From NCBI GenBank assembly GCA_902557415.1, contig CACEAA010000001.1, positions 24,001 to 88,000 of the forward strand: a stretch of DNA of 64,000 nucleotides. Direction: 5' to 3'. Positions 27,981 to 35,208 of this stretch are shown here, piece after piece. A program made the position numbers and the translations under genes. A model generated the notes under the pieces. That model saw nothing but the letters and a program-made list of their open reading frames with translations, was not told the origin of the DNA and made no database searches. The stretch comes from an uncultured Pseudomonadota bacterium. Lineage in GTDB: Bacteria; Pseudomonadota; Gammaproteobacteria; Ga0077536. The first letter of the stretch is position 1. Each line of letters opens with the position of its first letter.

Positions 27981-28358
27981 GTGGATGGGCTCCAAAAAGG
28001 GTTGGCGCAACACCTCATGAAAGGCACTTCTAAAACCGTACTTAAACGTAACTATCACACGCTCGTCGAACAGGGTCGGGGAACACGTTTCGGACCCCAG
28101 TGGAAAGGGATTAGATGTGGGGCAAAAACTCGTAGAGGCTCCAGTTGTTTGAAGCCTGCAATCAAAAACAAAAACAGATGCCAATTGCATGGAGGTCGAA
28201 GTACAGGTGCTAGAACACCTGAGGGTCTACAGAAACTCAAAGACATCCATTGGAAGCACGGTCAAAGAAGTCGGGAAACAATCGGGCGTAGCCGATACTA
28301 CCGGAATGAATTAAAAAAGTTAGTCCTACTGTGTCGACAGTCGGGATTAATTCCCTAG
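27981..28358 (+). CDS. HGG-motif, putative zinc-binding protein (mobile-element type)
   Basis: A 125-residue basic protein starting at GTG. Its centre is CGAKTRRGSSC followed by a third Cys and His (Cys-x9-Cys-x10-Cys-x2-His, a plausible zinc site) and then HGGRSTGARTPEGL. This HGGxxTGxRTxEG motif with a following WKHG is, as I recall, common to small proteins of phage and mobile-element origin. The C-terminus is rich in Arg and Lys. Its stop codon is exactly where the left direct repeat begins. It forms a pair with the preceding gene. Function unknown; nucleic acid binding is an inference. Confidence 0.6.
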   Translation: MDGLQKGLAQHLMKGTSKTVLKRNYHTLVEQGRGTRFGPQWKGIRCGAKTRRGSSCLKPAIKNKNRCQLHGGRSTGARTPEGLQKLKDIHWKHGQRSRETIGRSRYYRNELKKLVLLCRQSGLIP

Positions 28359-28469
28359 GACCCCCTACTATTCATATACATACTAATCTGCACAGTTCGT
28401 AACCATATAATCTGCTTTTTTACACTCGTGGTTGATTAATATCACACTATCGGTAGAAGATTAGGCTAT
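28356..28469 (+). repeat. Left copy of island-flanking direct repeat
   Basis: About 114 bases, starting at the stop codon of the HGG-motif gene. It matches 35096-35208. Positions 28377-28402 (26 bases) are identical to 35116-35141. The next 67 bases match with 12 differences, and a weaker match with a one-base indel covers the first 20. No ORF spans it. Confidence 0.85.
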
Positions 28470-28489
28470 TCCGTTAAGAGTCTGGTAAT

Positions 28490-28509
28490 CCCCAAAGGGG
28501 CCCCGGGGG
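28490..28509. other. GC-only palindromic stretch at island left edge
   Basis: The sequence ccccaaaggggccccggggg holds overlapping palindromes (CCCCaaaGGGG, GGGGCCCC, CCCCGGGG). It is strikingly different from the AT-rich repeat 20 bases to the left and marks where the base composition changes. It could act as a hairpin or be a junction scar. Confidence 0.5.
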
Positions 28510-28531
28510 CTTGGATTGATAAGCGCTTTAT

Positions 28532-28639
28532 ATGAGTTGCCAGTCTTGTACTTGGCGAGTACTTAAAGAACGTGGCTATCCCAATGGTCGTGTTTGTTTA
28601 GCGGGCTATGAACTTGCAGGGGAAGCCTTTTCCGTTTAA
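28532..28639 (+). CDS. Possible 35-residue cysteine-containing peptide
   Basis: A short frame ATG to TAA encoding a peptide that begins MSCQSCTWRVLKERGYP and ends GEAFSV, with a Cys-x2-Cys pair and a third Cys. It has no clear ribosome site and could be a remnant of a larger gene. The only other content of the gap 28470-28697 is the GC palindrome and the promoter region of the next gene. Whether it is translated is unknown. Confidence 0.25.
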   Translation: MSCQSCTWRVLKERGYPNGRVCLAGYELAGEAFSV

Positions 28640-28697
28640 TCTCGTTTAGAATATTAACGGTCTCGCACGTATTGCTAATCTGATAAGGACGTCTCAC

Positions 28698-29573
28698 ATG
28701 CCAACCGATATCACCTTCATTGGTCTAGGCCGAATGGGCTCGGCGCTCGCACGATGTTTTCTCCAGTCGGGAAAATCATTAACTGTTTTTAATCGAAGCC
28801 CGGATAAAATCGCCGCGTTTGAAGGAGACGCGAACATCGCATTATCTGCAGCACAAGCGTGTACGCAAAGTTCGCTGGTCGTCATGTGTGTTTCGGACTA
28901 CGCCAGCGCCCAAAACATTCTTGATGACGCGGATGTTATTGCGGCGTTACAGGGCCGTACGCTCGTACAAATGAGTAGTGGTAGCCCTGAAGACGCTAGA
29001 CGTAGTGAAGCCTGGGCACAACAACACGGGATCGGTTACCTCGATGGTGCGATTATTGCCTACCCCGCAGGCGTTGGTACAGACGGCGCCATCGTGATGT
29101 TCTCCGGCGACGAAACTTTATTTAAACCACACCGGGAAACGTTATTGGTCCTCGGTGGTCGATCGCGTTACGTGGGACGGCCGGTGGGCGCAGCCTCAAC
29201 GCTCGATTGCGCCTTGCTTGAGTTCATGTATGCAAGTTTCGCGGGGATGTTTCATGGTGCGGCACTGTGTGAAGCCGAGGATTACCCTGTTGATGATTTC
29301 TTCGCCTCGCTGGTCGACATGTATCCCTTGGTTAGCGGTACCGCGCTGGTGTCAGGGCCCATGATCAAAGATCGGGCGTTCGGCGGCGACCAAGCCTCCA
29401 CGACGGTCCACCATGCCGCGATTGTGAATATCCAACGCGCATCAGCGGATAAAAACACCGCGACAGAATTGCCTGATGCCCTGGTGAAAATGTTCGGCCG
29501 GCCAGTTGCGCGTGGCCGCGGTTTAGACGAGGCGGCGGTGGTGTTCGAGGATCAATTGAAACCGACCGCTTAA
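28698..29573 (+). CDS. NAD(P)-dependent reductase of the 3-hydroxyacid dehydrogenase/imine reductase type
   Basis: A 291-residue two-domain oxidoreductase. The N-terminal Rossmann fold opens with FIGLGRMGSALA (GLGRMG at 9-14) and has VVMCVSDYASAQNIL and QMSSGSPEDAR, the cofactor and substrate blocks of the beta-hydroxyacid dehydrogenase superfamily. The C-terminal part is all-helical. The catalytic Lys seen in 3-hydroxyisobutyrate dehydrogenases is not evident (SAASTLDCALLEFM lies there), so it looks closer to the imine-reductase-like branch. It is GC-rich like the rest of the island and points towards the hydrolase gene (tail to tail, 10 bases). It may reduce a carbonyl or imine released by that pathway (inference). 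Confidence 0.75.
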   Translation: MPTDITFIGLGRMGSALARCFLQSGKSLTVFNRSPDKIAAFEGDANIALSAAQACTQSSLVVMCVSDYASAQNILDDADVIAALQGRTLVQMSSGSPEDARRSEAWAQQHGIGYLDGAIIAYPAGVGTDGAIVMFSGDETLFKPHRETLLVLGGRSRYVGRPVGAASTLDCALLEFMYASFAGMFHGAALCEAEDYPVDDFFASLVDMYPLVSGTALVSGPMIKDRAFGGDQASTTVHHAAIVNIQRASADKNTATELPDALVKMFGRPVARGRGLDEAAVVFEDQLKPTA

Positions 29574-29583
29574 TTCGGTGGTC

Positions 29584-30309
29584 CTAGCCTGCCGCGACAC
29601 GCACCAAATCGTCGAACAACTCCTGGTTATCCGGCGGAGGTAGTTTTTCCGGGTGCCATTGCACGCCGATGACGTAGCTTCCGTTGCTCGCTTCGATGGC
29701 TTCAATAGTGTTATCCGGCGCGCGCGCCGTGACTTCGAATCCAGGCGCCAGATCACGAATCGCCTGATGGTGGGTGGTGTTAACCGTGCGTGGCGATGTT
29801 CCCAAAATTCCTGCGAGCCGGGTATCCGGTTCAATTTCAATCGAGTGCCGCAGCGCCAGAATTTCATCAAGCACTGTTGGGCGTAGCCCATGGCAGGTGC
29901 CCTCACGCGTCATTTCCTGATGCAAGGTGCCGCCGTACGCGACATTAATGATTTGAATCCCGCGGCAGGCACCGAGTATTGGAATTCCGGCGTCAATGCA
30001 TTGTTTTGCGAGTGCGATTTCGGCCTGGTCAGCTTCGAAATCGCTGTGCATGCAATCGCCCTGGTCGGTCTCGCCATAGCTTCTGGGATCGACATCGTCG
30101 CCGCCGGTCAGGATCAGCCCATCGATGCGATCAACGACATCTGACAACATGTCGCTCGGCACATGGGGAATCAGAAAAGGAAGGCCGCCGGCAGTGCGAA
30201 CCCGCTCCACGTAAGCCTGATCAATCTGAAAGATCGTCATCTTGCTCTGCCACACCTCGACGGTCTGACGCCAGGCCGCGATGCCGATGACTGGTCTGCG
30301 ATCAGACAT
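29584..30309 (-). CDS. Gamma-glutamyl hydrolase of the PuuD family (class I GATase fold)
   Basis: A 241-residue peptidase C26/class I glutamine amidotransferase-like protein. The nucleophile Cys115 lies in LGACRGIQIINVA and the catalytic His219 and Glu221 in VQWHPEK, so the triad is complete. The N-terminus PVIGIAAWRQ and ILTGGDDVDP match E. coli PuuD, which cleaves gamma-glutamyl-gamma-aminobutyrate. It would release glutamate from a gamma-glutamylated product. It is the last gene of a six-gene leftward operon that starts with the GS-like ligase. AtdA2/TdnT of aniline degradation have the same fold and partner. Confidence 0.87.
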   Translation of the reverse strand: MSDRRPVIGIAAWRQTVEVWQSKMTIFQIDQAYVERVRTAGGLPFLIPHVPSDMLSDVVDRIDGLILTGGDDVDPRSYGETDQGDCMHSDFEADQAEIALAKQCIDAGIPILGACRGIQIINVAYGGTLHQEMTREGTCHGLRPTVLDEILALRHSIEIEPDTRLAGILGTSPRTVNTTHHQAIRDLAPGFEVTARAPDNTIEAIEASNGSYVIGVQWHPEKLPPPDNQELFDDLVRVAAG

Positions 30310-30323
30310 GACGTGTATAACGA

Positions 30324-31040
30324 CTAGCCCCTTGCGGCTAGTGATTCGTCGGTAACCGCAGTCAGCAATGAGCGTGCACCGCGGACCATTTCACGTTCGT
30401 CGGGTAAGACACCATAAACAAGCTCAAAGAATGATTCGTCAGCCATGATCATGCTGGTCGAGGCGCAACTCAGTTCGTCAATTTGAAACTGCCACAATTT
30501 GTTGAACATCGCCTTGCCGTAAATCCAGACATTGCCGCCGTGATACATGATGGCGATGTTTGAGGTGCCGCCCAAAGTTCCCAAAGTCTGATCAAGAGCT
30601 GCCTCCAGCGCGTGACCCTCCTGCATCAAACGCTCGGTCATTCGAAAGCCGATTTCTGAGTCAACTTTACCTTCAAGCAGACCGTCAAACTGGTCGCGAA
30701 ATTGCTCGGCATTGGTGAAATCGCCGTTGTGCGCGTAGGCGAAATCGAGCGATTCGGAATAAAACGGTTGCATATCTTCCAGCACATTTGGCAAACGCAG
30801 CGGCCGGCGCAGATGAAACAGCCAGCGGCGCGATTCAATCTGGCGCAGTTCTTCCAGTGCCTCGGGCGTTTCAACCAGTTTGCCCACCGCGCGGCGTACG
30901 TTCACCGTACCATCGGGTTCAAGGTGTGCCGACCCCCAACCCCAACCGGCGATGCCATAGCGTTCGAGGGCCAGCACCCAGGGTTCCAGACGCGTAAATG
31001 GAACTGAGGCTTCCGAACCCACAACTAGAATTTCACACAT
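30324..31040 (-). CDS. Class II glutamine amidotransferase-like protein (EgtC/YafJ type)
   Basis: A 238-residue Ntn-hydrolase with Cys2 directly after the initiator Met (MCEILVVGSEAS), the nucleophile of class II amidotransferases. RRWLFHLRRPLRLPNV and AYAHNGDFTN match the binding loop that contains the oxyanion Asn-Gly. The protein stands alone, without a synthase domain, like YafJ, EgtC or the MgsA/GlxB group. EgtC removes a gamma-glutamyl group in ergothioneine synthesis, so a gamma-glutamyl amidase role would fit this operon. That leaves two candidate gamma-glutamyl hydrolases here, which is unusual. Confidence 0.78.
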   Translation of the reverse strand: MCEILVVGSEASVPFTRLEPWVLALERYGIAGWGWGSAHLEPDGTVNVRRAVGKLVETPEALEELRQIESRRWLFHLRRPLRLPNVLEDMQPFYSESLDFAYAHNGDFTNAEQFRDQFDGLLEGKVDSEIGFRMTERLMQEGHALEAALDQTLGTLGGTSNIAIMYHGGNVWIYGKAMFNKLWQFQIDELSCASTSMIMADESFFELVYGVLPDEREMVRGARSLLTAVTDESLAARG

Positions 31041-31058
31041 AAATTATTCCTCAATGGC

Positions 31059-31259
31059 CTACTCCTCGATCGTAATCGCGCGCTCAGGACACGCCAGTTC
31101 CGCTCGGTGAACCTTTTTTTCTTGCTCGGCTGGAATCGAATCAAGCATAACGACAGCCAGGCCATCATCATCGACATCAAACACGTCCGGCGCAAGGGCG
31201 ACGCAGCGATTATGACCGTGGCACTTCTCTTGATCGACTTTAACGCGCACTTCAGTCAA
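31059..31259 (-). CDS. Short ferredoxin (3Fe-4S type)
   Basis: A 66-residue ferredoxin with Cys13 and Cys19 in CHGHNRC and a third Cys in LACPERAIT. The usual fourth Cys is replaced by His or Asn within CHGHNRC, so a 3Fe-4S cluster is expected, as in ferredoxins that serve bacterial P450s. It starts at TTG overlapping the P450 stop codon (TTGA), implying coupled expression. It should pass electrons to the P450. A ferredoxin reductase is not in the island. Confidence 0.88.
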   Translation of the reverse strand: MTEVRVKVDQEKCHGHNRCVALAPDVFDVDDDGLAVVMLDSIPAEQEKKVHRAELACPERAITIEE

Positions 31260-32407
31260 CTCTTACGAGGCTTGATAAGGAGTGGACCCAAATCATCCCA
31301 GCGAATATCGACCTCGCCGGCGAGTTCAAAATCCGGCAGGACTTTCAAGACTTCTTCTATTGCCACGGCGATTTCCGCGCGGGCCAGATTAGAGCCGAGA
31401 CACCGATGGGGGCCAACGCCGAAGGCAACATGTCGATTGGGGAAACGATCGATGTCGAACTCGTCCGGATTTTCGAACTCGGCCGGATCCCGGTTCGCAC
31501 AACCAAACAGCATCAGAACCTTATCGCCCTGATGGGCGGGGCAGCCGCCGAGTGAAGCATCGGCGCGCGCAGTGCGCCCCAAGGCGATGACCGGTGAGAA
31601 ATAGCGCAACGCTTCTTCAACTGCGGCGTCGATCAGGTTGGGATCATCAACAAGTCGCTGGCGCAGTTCGTGATCGATCGCGAGCTGCTGCAGCAGGGCG
31701 CGTATGGTAAAGTTGGTATTGTCGAGTCCGGCAATCAATAGAAAAAAACAGAAATCGATGACAGTCTCTTCGTCGAGCGGTTTGCCATCAATTTCCGCCT
31801 GCAGCACCAGCGACACCAGATCGTCTCCGGGATTTTCGCGCCGCTCCGGCAAGATGCCACGAAAGAGATTATGAATTTTCTCAATGGCGCGATCGGTGGC
31901 GGCGCGGTCTGAGATTCGTCGGTAGACGACATCTTCGACCCACTCCTGAAATTCGGTCTTGAATTCGACACCGAGCATCTGGCAAATGATCGCAGTCGGC
32001 AGCATCTTGGCGTAGCCGAGGCTGAAGTCATACGGTTCCTCCGTCAGGACGTCTTTCAGTAAATCCTGCGCGGCTGCTCGAATCGCCGGCACCCATTCGC
32101 GAATCGCTTTCGGCGAAAACTGTTTAACCAACATACGCCGGTACTCGCCGTGCAAGGGTGGGTCCGATTCCATCGGCAGCAGGGGACGGTCGAGAACGCC
32201 CGGGAGCATGGTGCCGTCGGCGGGCGAGTAGGTGTCAGTATCGTGGGCTACGCTTTGCACCGTTTCGTAAGTCGGTACCACCCAGAAGCCACCATAGTGT
32301 TCGCTTTGACCGACGCCGGCAGCGTGCAGCAGCTTGTACACTGCAGAGGGATCTTTGCGAAAATCACCTGCGTTGTGATCGAATTCAGAATGCGTGAATT
32401 TTTTCAA
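31256..32407 (-). CDS. Cytochrome P450
   Basis: About 383 residues, a soluble class I bacterial P450. The heme-binding loop FGVGPHRCLG has the cysteine ligand at about residue 336, and the ExxR motif EALR is at about 265-268. The I-helix reads AGLDNTN (about 226-232): the usual Thr after Asp is Asn. P450cin is a known enzyme with Asn at that place. A TTG at 32407 is my preferred start, since GGAGGT lies four bases upstream. The ATG at 32452 would overlap the preceding gene by 20 bases. The substrate should be a gamma-glutamylated or free amine (inference). Confidence 0.92.
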   Translation of the reverse strand: MKKFTHSEFDHNAGDFRKDPSAVYKLLHAAGVGQSEHYGGFWVVPTYETVQSVAHDTDTYSPADGTMLPGVLDRPLLPMESDPPLHGEYRRMLVKQFSPKAIREWVPAIRAAAQDLLKDVLTEEPYDFSLGYAKMLPTAIICQMLGVEFKTEFQEWVEDVVYRRISDRAATDRAIEKIHNLFRGILPERRENPGDDLVSLVLQAEIDGKPLDEETVIDFCFFLLIAGLDNTNFTIRALLQQLAIDHELRQRLVDDPNLIDAAVEEALRYFSPVIALGRTARADASLGGCPAHQGDKVLMLFGCANRDPAEFENPDEFDIDRFPNRHVAFGVGPHRCLGSNLARAEIAVAIEEVLKVLPDFELAGEVDIRWDDLGPLLIKPRKS

Positions 32408-32432
32408 TCGCACCTCCAGGAATACTGTTTGG

Positions 32433-33536
32433 TCATAACACGTACTCCCCATCCCTTAGGATGGCGGTACGTTCGCCAGCGCTGGTAATCAGATCGGCCG
32501 ACACCGTAATTGGACACTCTTTGGCGTACGGCAAGTCGACGTGCAGCACCGTCTCGGGACTTAAGAAATCTTCTGGAGTCACCGTGCCGCCCAGGAACTC
32601 ACTGCGTCCGTAGCCCCAATGAAAGCCGGCCTTTTCGTCTTCAATAAAAACACCGGTGACCCGCGCTTTGCGATTGTAGCCAAAAGCGATTTCCGCCACG
32701 TTCCTGCGCATCGGATCGGCGTCCATATCTTTGCACAACCCCCCCGCGCGCGGGCCGTCGCCCAGCACCTTCACTATCCGGTTCCGTTCGACCACAAAAC
32801 GGGCGATATCACCATTTTCGCCTGCCACTGGAATGACGCCGTGGGTACGGGAAGGATCACCGTCGCGTTCGCCTTCATAGGGCACTACAAAGACCTCGCC
32901 GGAGGGCAGATTAATGACGGGAAATCCCTGCTTGTCGGGACGCAGGTAGCCGTTGTCGACCTCAACGGTACGATGGCGGATATCAAAGGTGCAGACGTCG
33001 CCGGTTGAGAAGGTGACTTCGATTGCTTCGGCTTTCGCGACGGCGCTGCGGATGGTTTCGCCCTCTGCGACCAACTCGTCGGGATCAGCCAGATAGCAGG
33101 TATCTTCCATGCTGCGATTCGCCATCGGCATCGACGCCACACGAAATTCGGCCGCTGACCCTTTGGCCATGCCATATTGAATGAGTGGTCCGGTGACCGA
33201 GACTTCCATCATCGCCAACACCACTGTGGCCTGATCGAGAATGTCGTTGAATGGCACTTCGCTATTGCCCATATCGGCGCTCTCGGGCAAATCAGCATTG
33301 ACCCCTGCTACTGCCGGGAACGAAACCAATGGCAATACCTTGAATCCTTGTTGTTCCGCAATCGCGCTGATCTGAGCATGCCAGTCGGCCGCCATGGCGC
33401 GGCGCTCTTCCCAATCCGTATTGTCTGCGTGCCCGCCATGTGGTGTGTCATAGAGGATGGCAAATACGTCGTGGCTGGTCGGCGCAAAGACGGCGTCCAG
33501 TAACCACTGCATATCGAATTTTTGCGGAACGTTCAT
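32433..33536 (-). CDS. M29 aminopeptidase/NicX-like metalloenzyme
   Basis: A 367-residue protein with the M29 metallopeptidase-type C-terminal half. All five metal-ligand positions of thermophilic aminopeptidases are visible: Glu214 (LPSGEVFVVP), Glu282 (VAEIAFGYN), His306 (FHWGYG) and His332/Asp334 (LHVDLPY). NicX, a 2,5-dihydroxypyridine dioxygenase, shares this fold, so either hydrolase or ring-opening dioxygenase activity is possible. In this operon an amide or peptide-bond hydrolase acting on a gamma-glutamyl conjugate also makes sense. ATG 33536 has AAGGAGA 12 bases upstream. Confidence 0.7.
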   Translation of the reverse strand: MNVPQKFDMQWLLDAVFAPTSHDVFAILYDTPHGGHADNTDWEERRAMAADWHAQISAIAEQQGFKVLPLVSFPAVAGVNADLPESADMGNSEVPFNDILDQATVVLAMMEVSVTGPLIQYGMAKGSAAEFRVASMPMANRSMEDTCYLADPDELVAEGETIRSAVAKAEAIEVTFSTGDVCTFDIRHRTVEVDNGYLRPDKQGFPVINLPSGEVFVVPYEGERDGDPSRTHGVIPVAGENGDIARFVVERNRIVKVLGDGPRAGGLCKDMDADPMRRNVAEIAFGYNRKARVTGVFIEDEKAGFHWGYGRSEFLGGTVTPEDFLSPETVLHVDLPYAKECPITVSADLITSAGERTAILRDGEYVL

Positions 33537-33550
33537 GAGCAGATCTCTCC

Positions 33551-34954
33551 TTATACGTTATCGGCGTATTGCATCAGTTCCCAGTCTGATACCTCATCGG
33601 GTGACTTATCCCCCACAGCCTCGTCAAACATTTCGAGCTCGACCCGCCGTGTTCGGGCATAAAAGCGCACGAAATCCTCGCCCAGGTATTCGCGCGCGAG
33701 CGAGCTCGCCTCAAAGGCGTCGCAGGCTTCGTGCATCGTTTGCGGCACTGATTCCAATGACTCATTGAGGAAGCCATCCCCCATCACGACCGGCGGCGGT
33801 TCGAGTTCGTTTTCGATACCGTGGACCATGCCCGCTAGACAAGCGGCAATCGCGATATAGGGATTGGCATCAGCACCGGCCGTGCGATGTTCTATGCGGC
33901 AGTTATTGGGCGATTCGGTGACGGTTCGAATAGCAATAGACTTGTTGTCGTGCCCCCAGCCGATTTTATGTCCGGTCGAGTAGTGCGCCACGAAGCGCCG
34001 ATAGGAATTCGGCGTTGGGCAGAACAACAAAGTGAAATCTCTGAGCGTAGCCAATTCTCCGGCGACCCCCTGTTTCATCAAGGTTGAACGCTTATCTGAT
34101 GCCGATGCGTCGTAAAACAACGGTTCATCGCCGCGCCATAAAGAATGATTGATATGCAAGCCGTTGCCGAACCCGGCCATCGACGGCTTGGCCATAAACA
34201 TCGGGAAGAGATCATGCTGGGCCGCGATTTCGCGGATCGCATGTTTGAAAATGAACGCCGTGTCAGCGGCCGTCAATGCCGGCTCGGGTGCGATATTGAA
34301 TTCCTGCATGCCGGGGCCGAATTCGGCCGACCACACTTCGATCGGCAGGCCAAAATCGATCATTTGATCGATGAATGGACGCACGAGGTGGGCGTCACGG
34401 CCACTGCGGGTGAGGTTATAGCACTGCGCCGTGGGCGAGAGCGGTGTCAGATTGCGATAGCCCTTGTCGTAGGCAGACTGCTCGGTTTCGCGAAACAACA
34501 ACCACTCGAGTTCGTTGGTGAACATGGGCGTGTAGCCCAAAGCCTCCAATCGATTACTCAAGTTCCGGACCAAGGCACGGGGCATAAATTCAAGTGACCA
34601 GAGTTGTTCCGAATGCTCGTAATCGCATTGCACGATGACATTGGATTTCTGCCAAGGAACAACCCGGGCGCTCGCGGGGTCGGCGACCATGCGTAAATCG
34701 GTATAGCCCTCCTCCCAGGAAGGCCACCACACGTCGGTCGCCGTCGGCGATGGATGGGGCATACCCTGGCAATCCATCATCAGCATATAGCTTGAGATGT
34801 TGACGCTGGTGGCGGGGTTTTCGACCAGTCGGGCGGCAGGTATATGTTTGCCGCGGGCGATGCCATGAAAATCGGTCCCGACAAAGGATACGGTCTCGAT
34901 GTCATGTTCCTTGATCAGAGAGACCAACGGATTTTGTTTGCATTTGACGTTCAA
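33551..34954 (-). CDS. Gamma-glutamyl amine ligase (glutamine synthetase family, PuuA/IpuC-like)
   Basis: A 467-residue glutamine synthetase-fold ligase. Metal and substrate motifs are intact: ELEWLLF (148-154), EFGPGMQEFN (211-220), NGLHINHSL (264-272), NSYRRF (316-321) and RIEHRTAGADANPY (353-366). PuuA, IpuC and AtdA1 of this family attach glutamate through its gamma-carboxyl to amines. The tyrosine adenylylation site of GlnA is not seen. It is the first gene of the leftward six-gene operon, and the AT-rich gap 34955-35095 upstream must contain the promoter. Its neighbours argue for catabolism of an amine, not ammonia assimilation. Confidence 0.88.
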   Translation of the reverse strand: MNVKCKQNPLVSLIKEHDIETVSFVGTDFHGIARGKHIPAARLVENPATSVNISSYMLMMDCQGMPHPSPTATDVWWPSWEEGYTDLRMVADPASARVVPWQKSNVIVQCDYEHSEQLWSLEFMPRALVRNLSNRLEALGYTPMFTNELEWLLFRETEQSAYDKGYRNLTPLSPTAQCYNLTRSGRDAHLVRPFIDQMIDFGLPIEVWSAEFGPGMQEFNIAPEPALTAADTAFIFKHAIREIAAQHDLFPMFMAKPSMAGFGNGLHINHSLWRGDEPLFYDASASDKRSTLMKQGVAGELATLRDFTLLFCPTPNSYRRFVAHYSTGHKIGWGHDNKSIAIRTVTESPNNCRIEHRTAGADANPYIAIAACLAGMVHGIENELEPPPVVMGDGFLNESLESVPQTMHEACDAFEASSLAREYLGEDFVRFYARTRRVELEMFDEAVGDKSPDEVSDWELMQYADNV

Positions 34955-35095
34955 AATAATTCGCCTGCCGAGTTCAATTGCTGATTACCCCAAATGCTAT
35001 CAAATTTGTTCTTGCATAGCCAAATGTGTAGCTATAAGTACTTTATCTAAGGTTTTCGTCGTGGCTTTAGCCTCGCTAGCCCCCCAAATCTCAAT
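34955..35095. promoter_or_regulatory. Probable promoter region of the island operon
   Basis: An AT-rich segment between the GS-like gene and the right direct repeat. It carries no ORF I would support. It must drive the leftward six-gene operon, although I could not fix convincing -35/-10 boxes. With the repeat and the ssrA downstream region it makes up the roughly 400-base gap before ssrA. Confidence 0.4.
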
Positions 35096-35208
35096 TAGGA
35101 GTCCCGTACTCTATGTACATACTAATCTGCACAGTTCGTAATCTAATAATCTGATTTTTAATACTCGTGGTTGATTAATACCGCAATATAGGTGGAAGAT
35201 TAGGGTAT
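35096..35208 (+). repeat. Right copy of island-flanking direct repeat
   Basis: It matches 28356-28469, with 26 identical bases at 35116-35141 and high similarity up to GAAGATTAGGGTAT. In this copy the end of the repeat runs into ATG 35207; in the left copy the same place reads ATT. The repeat lies about 155 bases beyond the 3' end of ssrA. Confidence 0.85.

Larger units (their letters stand above)
28356..35208. mobile_element. Putative genomic island bounded by direct repeats
   Basis: Direct repeats at 28356-28469 and 35096-35208 bracket seven genes whose base composition is visibly GC-richer than the neighbours. A spot count of 30841-30900 gave 39 of 60 G+C, against 30 of 60 at 44401-44460. 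The right end lies about 155 bases beyond the 3' end of ssrA, a classic island neighbourhood. No integrase or transposase gene is in the window. The two HGG-type small genes just outside the left repeat may be its mobile-element remnant. The island could extend left to about 27.6 kb. Confidence 0.65.

Noticed and set aside
28470-28700. Search for a second copy of the ssrA 3' end (attL)
   Set aside because: No match to the tmRNA 3' sequence was found at the island's left end, so classic ssrA att-site duplication is not supported.
34145-34597. 150-codon plus-strand frame inside the GS-like gene
   Set aside because: It is a shadow of the GC-rich opposite strand gene, with no ribosome site or domain.
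28356-35208. Integrase or transposase inside the island
   Set aside because: None of the frames shows tyrosine/serine recombinase or DDE transposase motifs; the island is called from repeats and base composition only.
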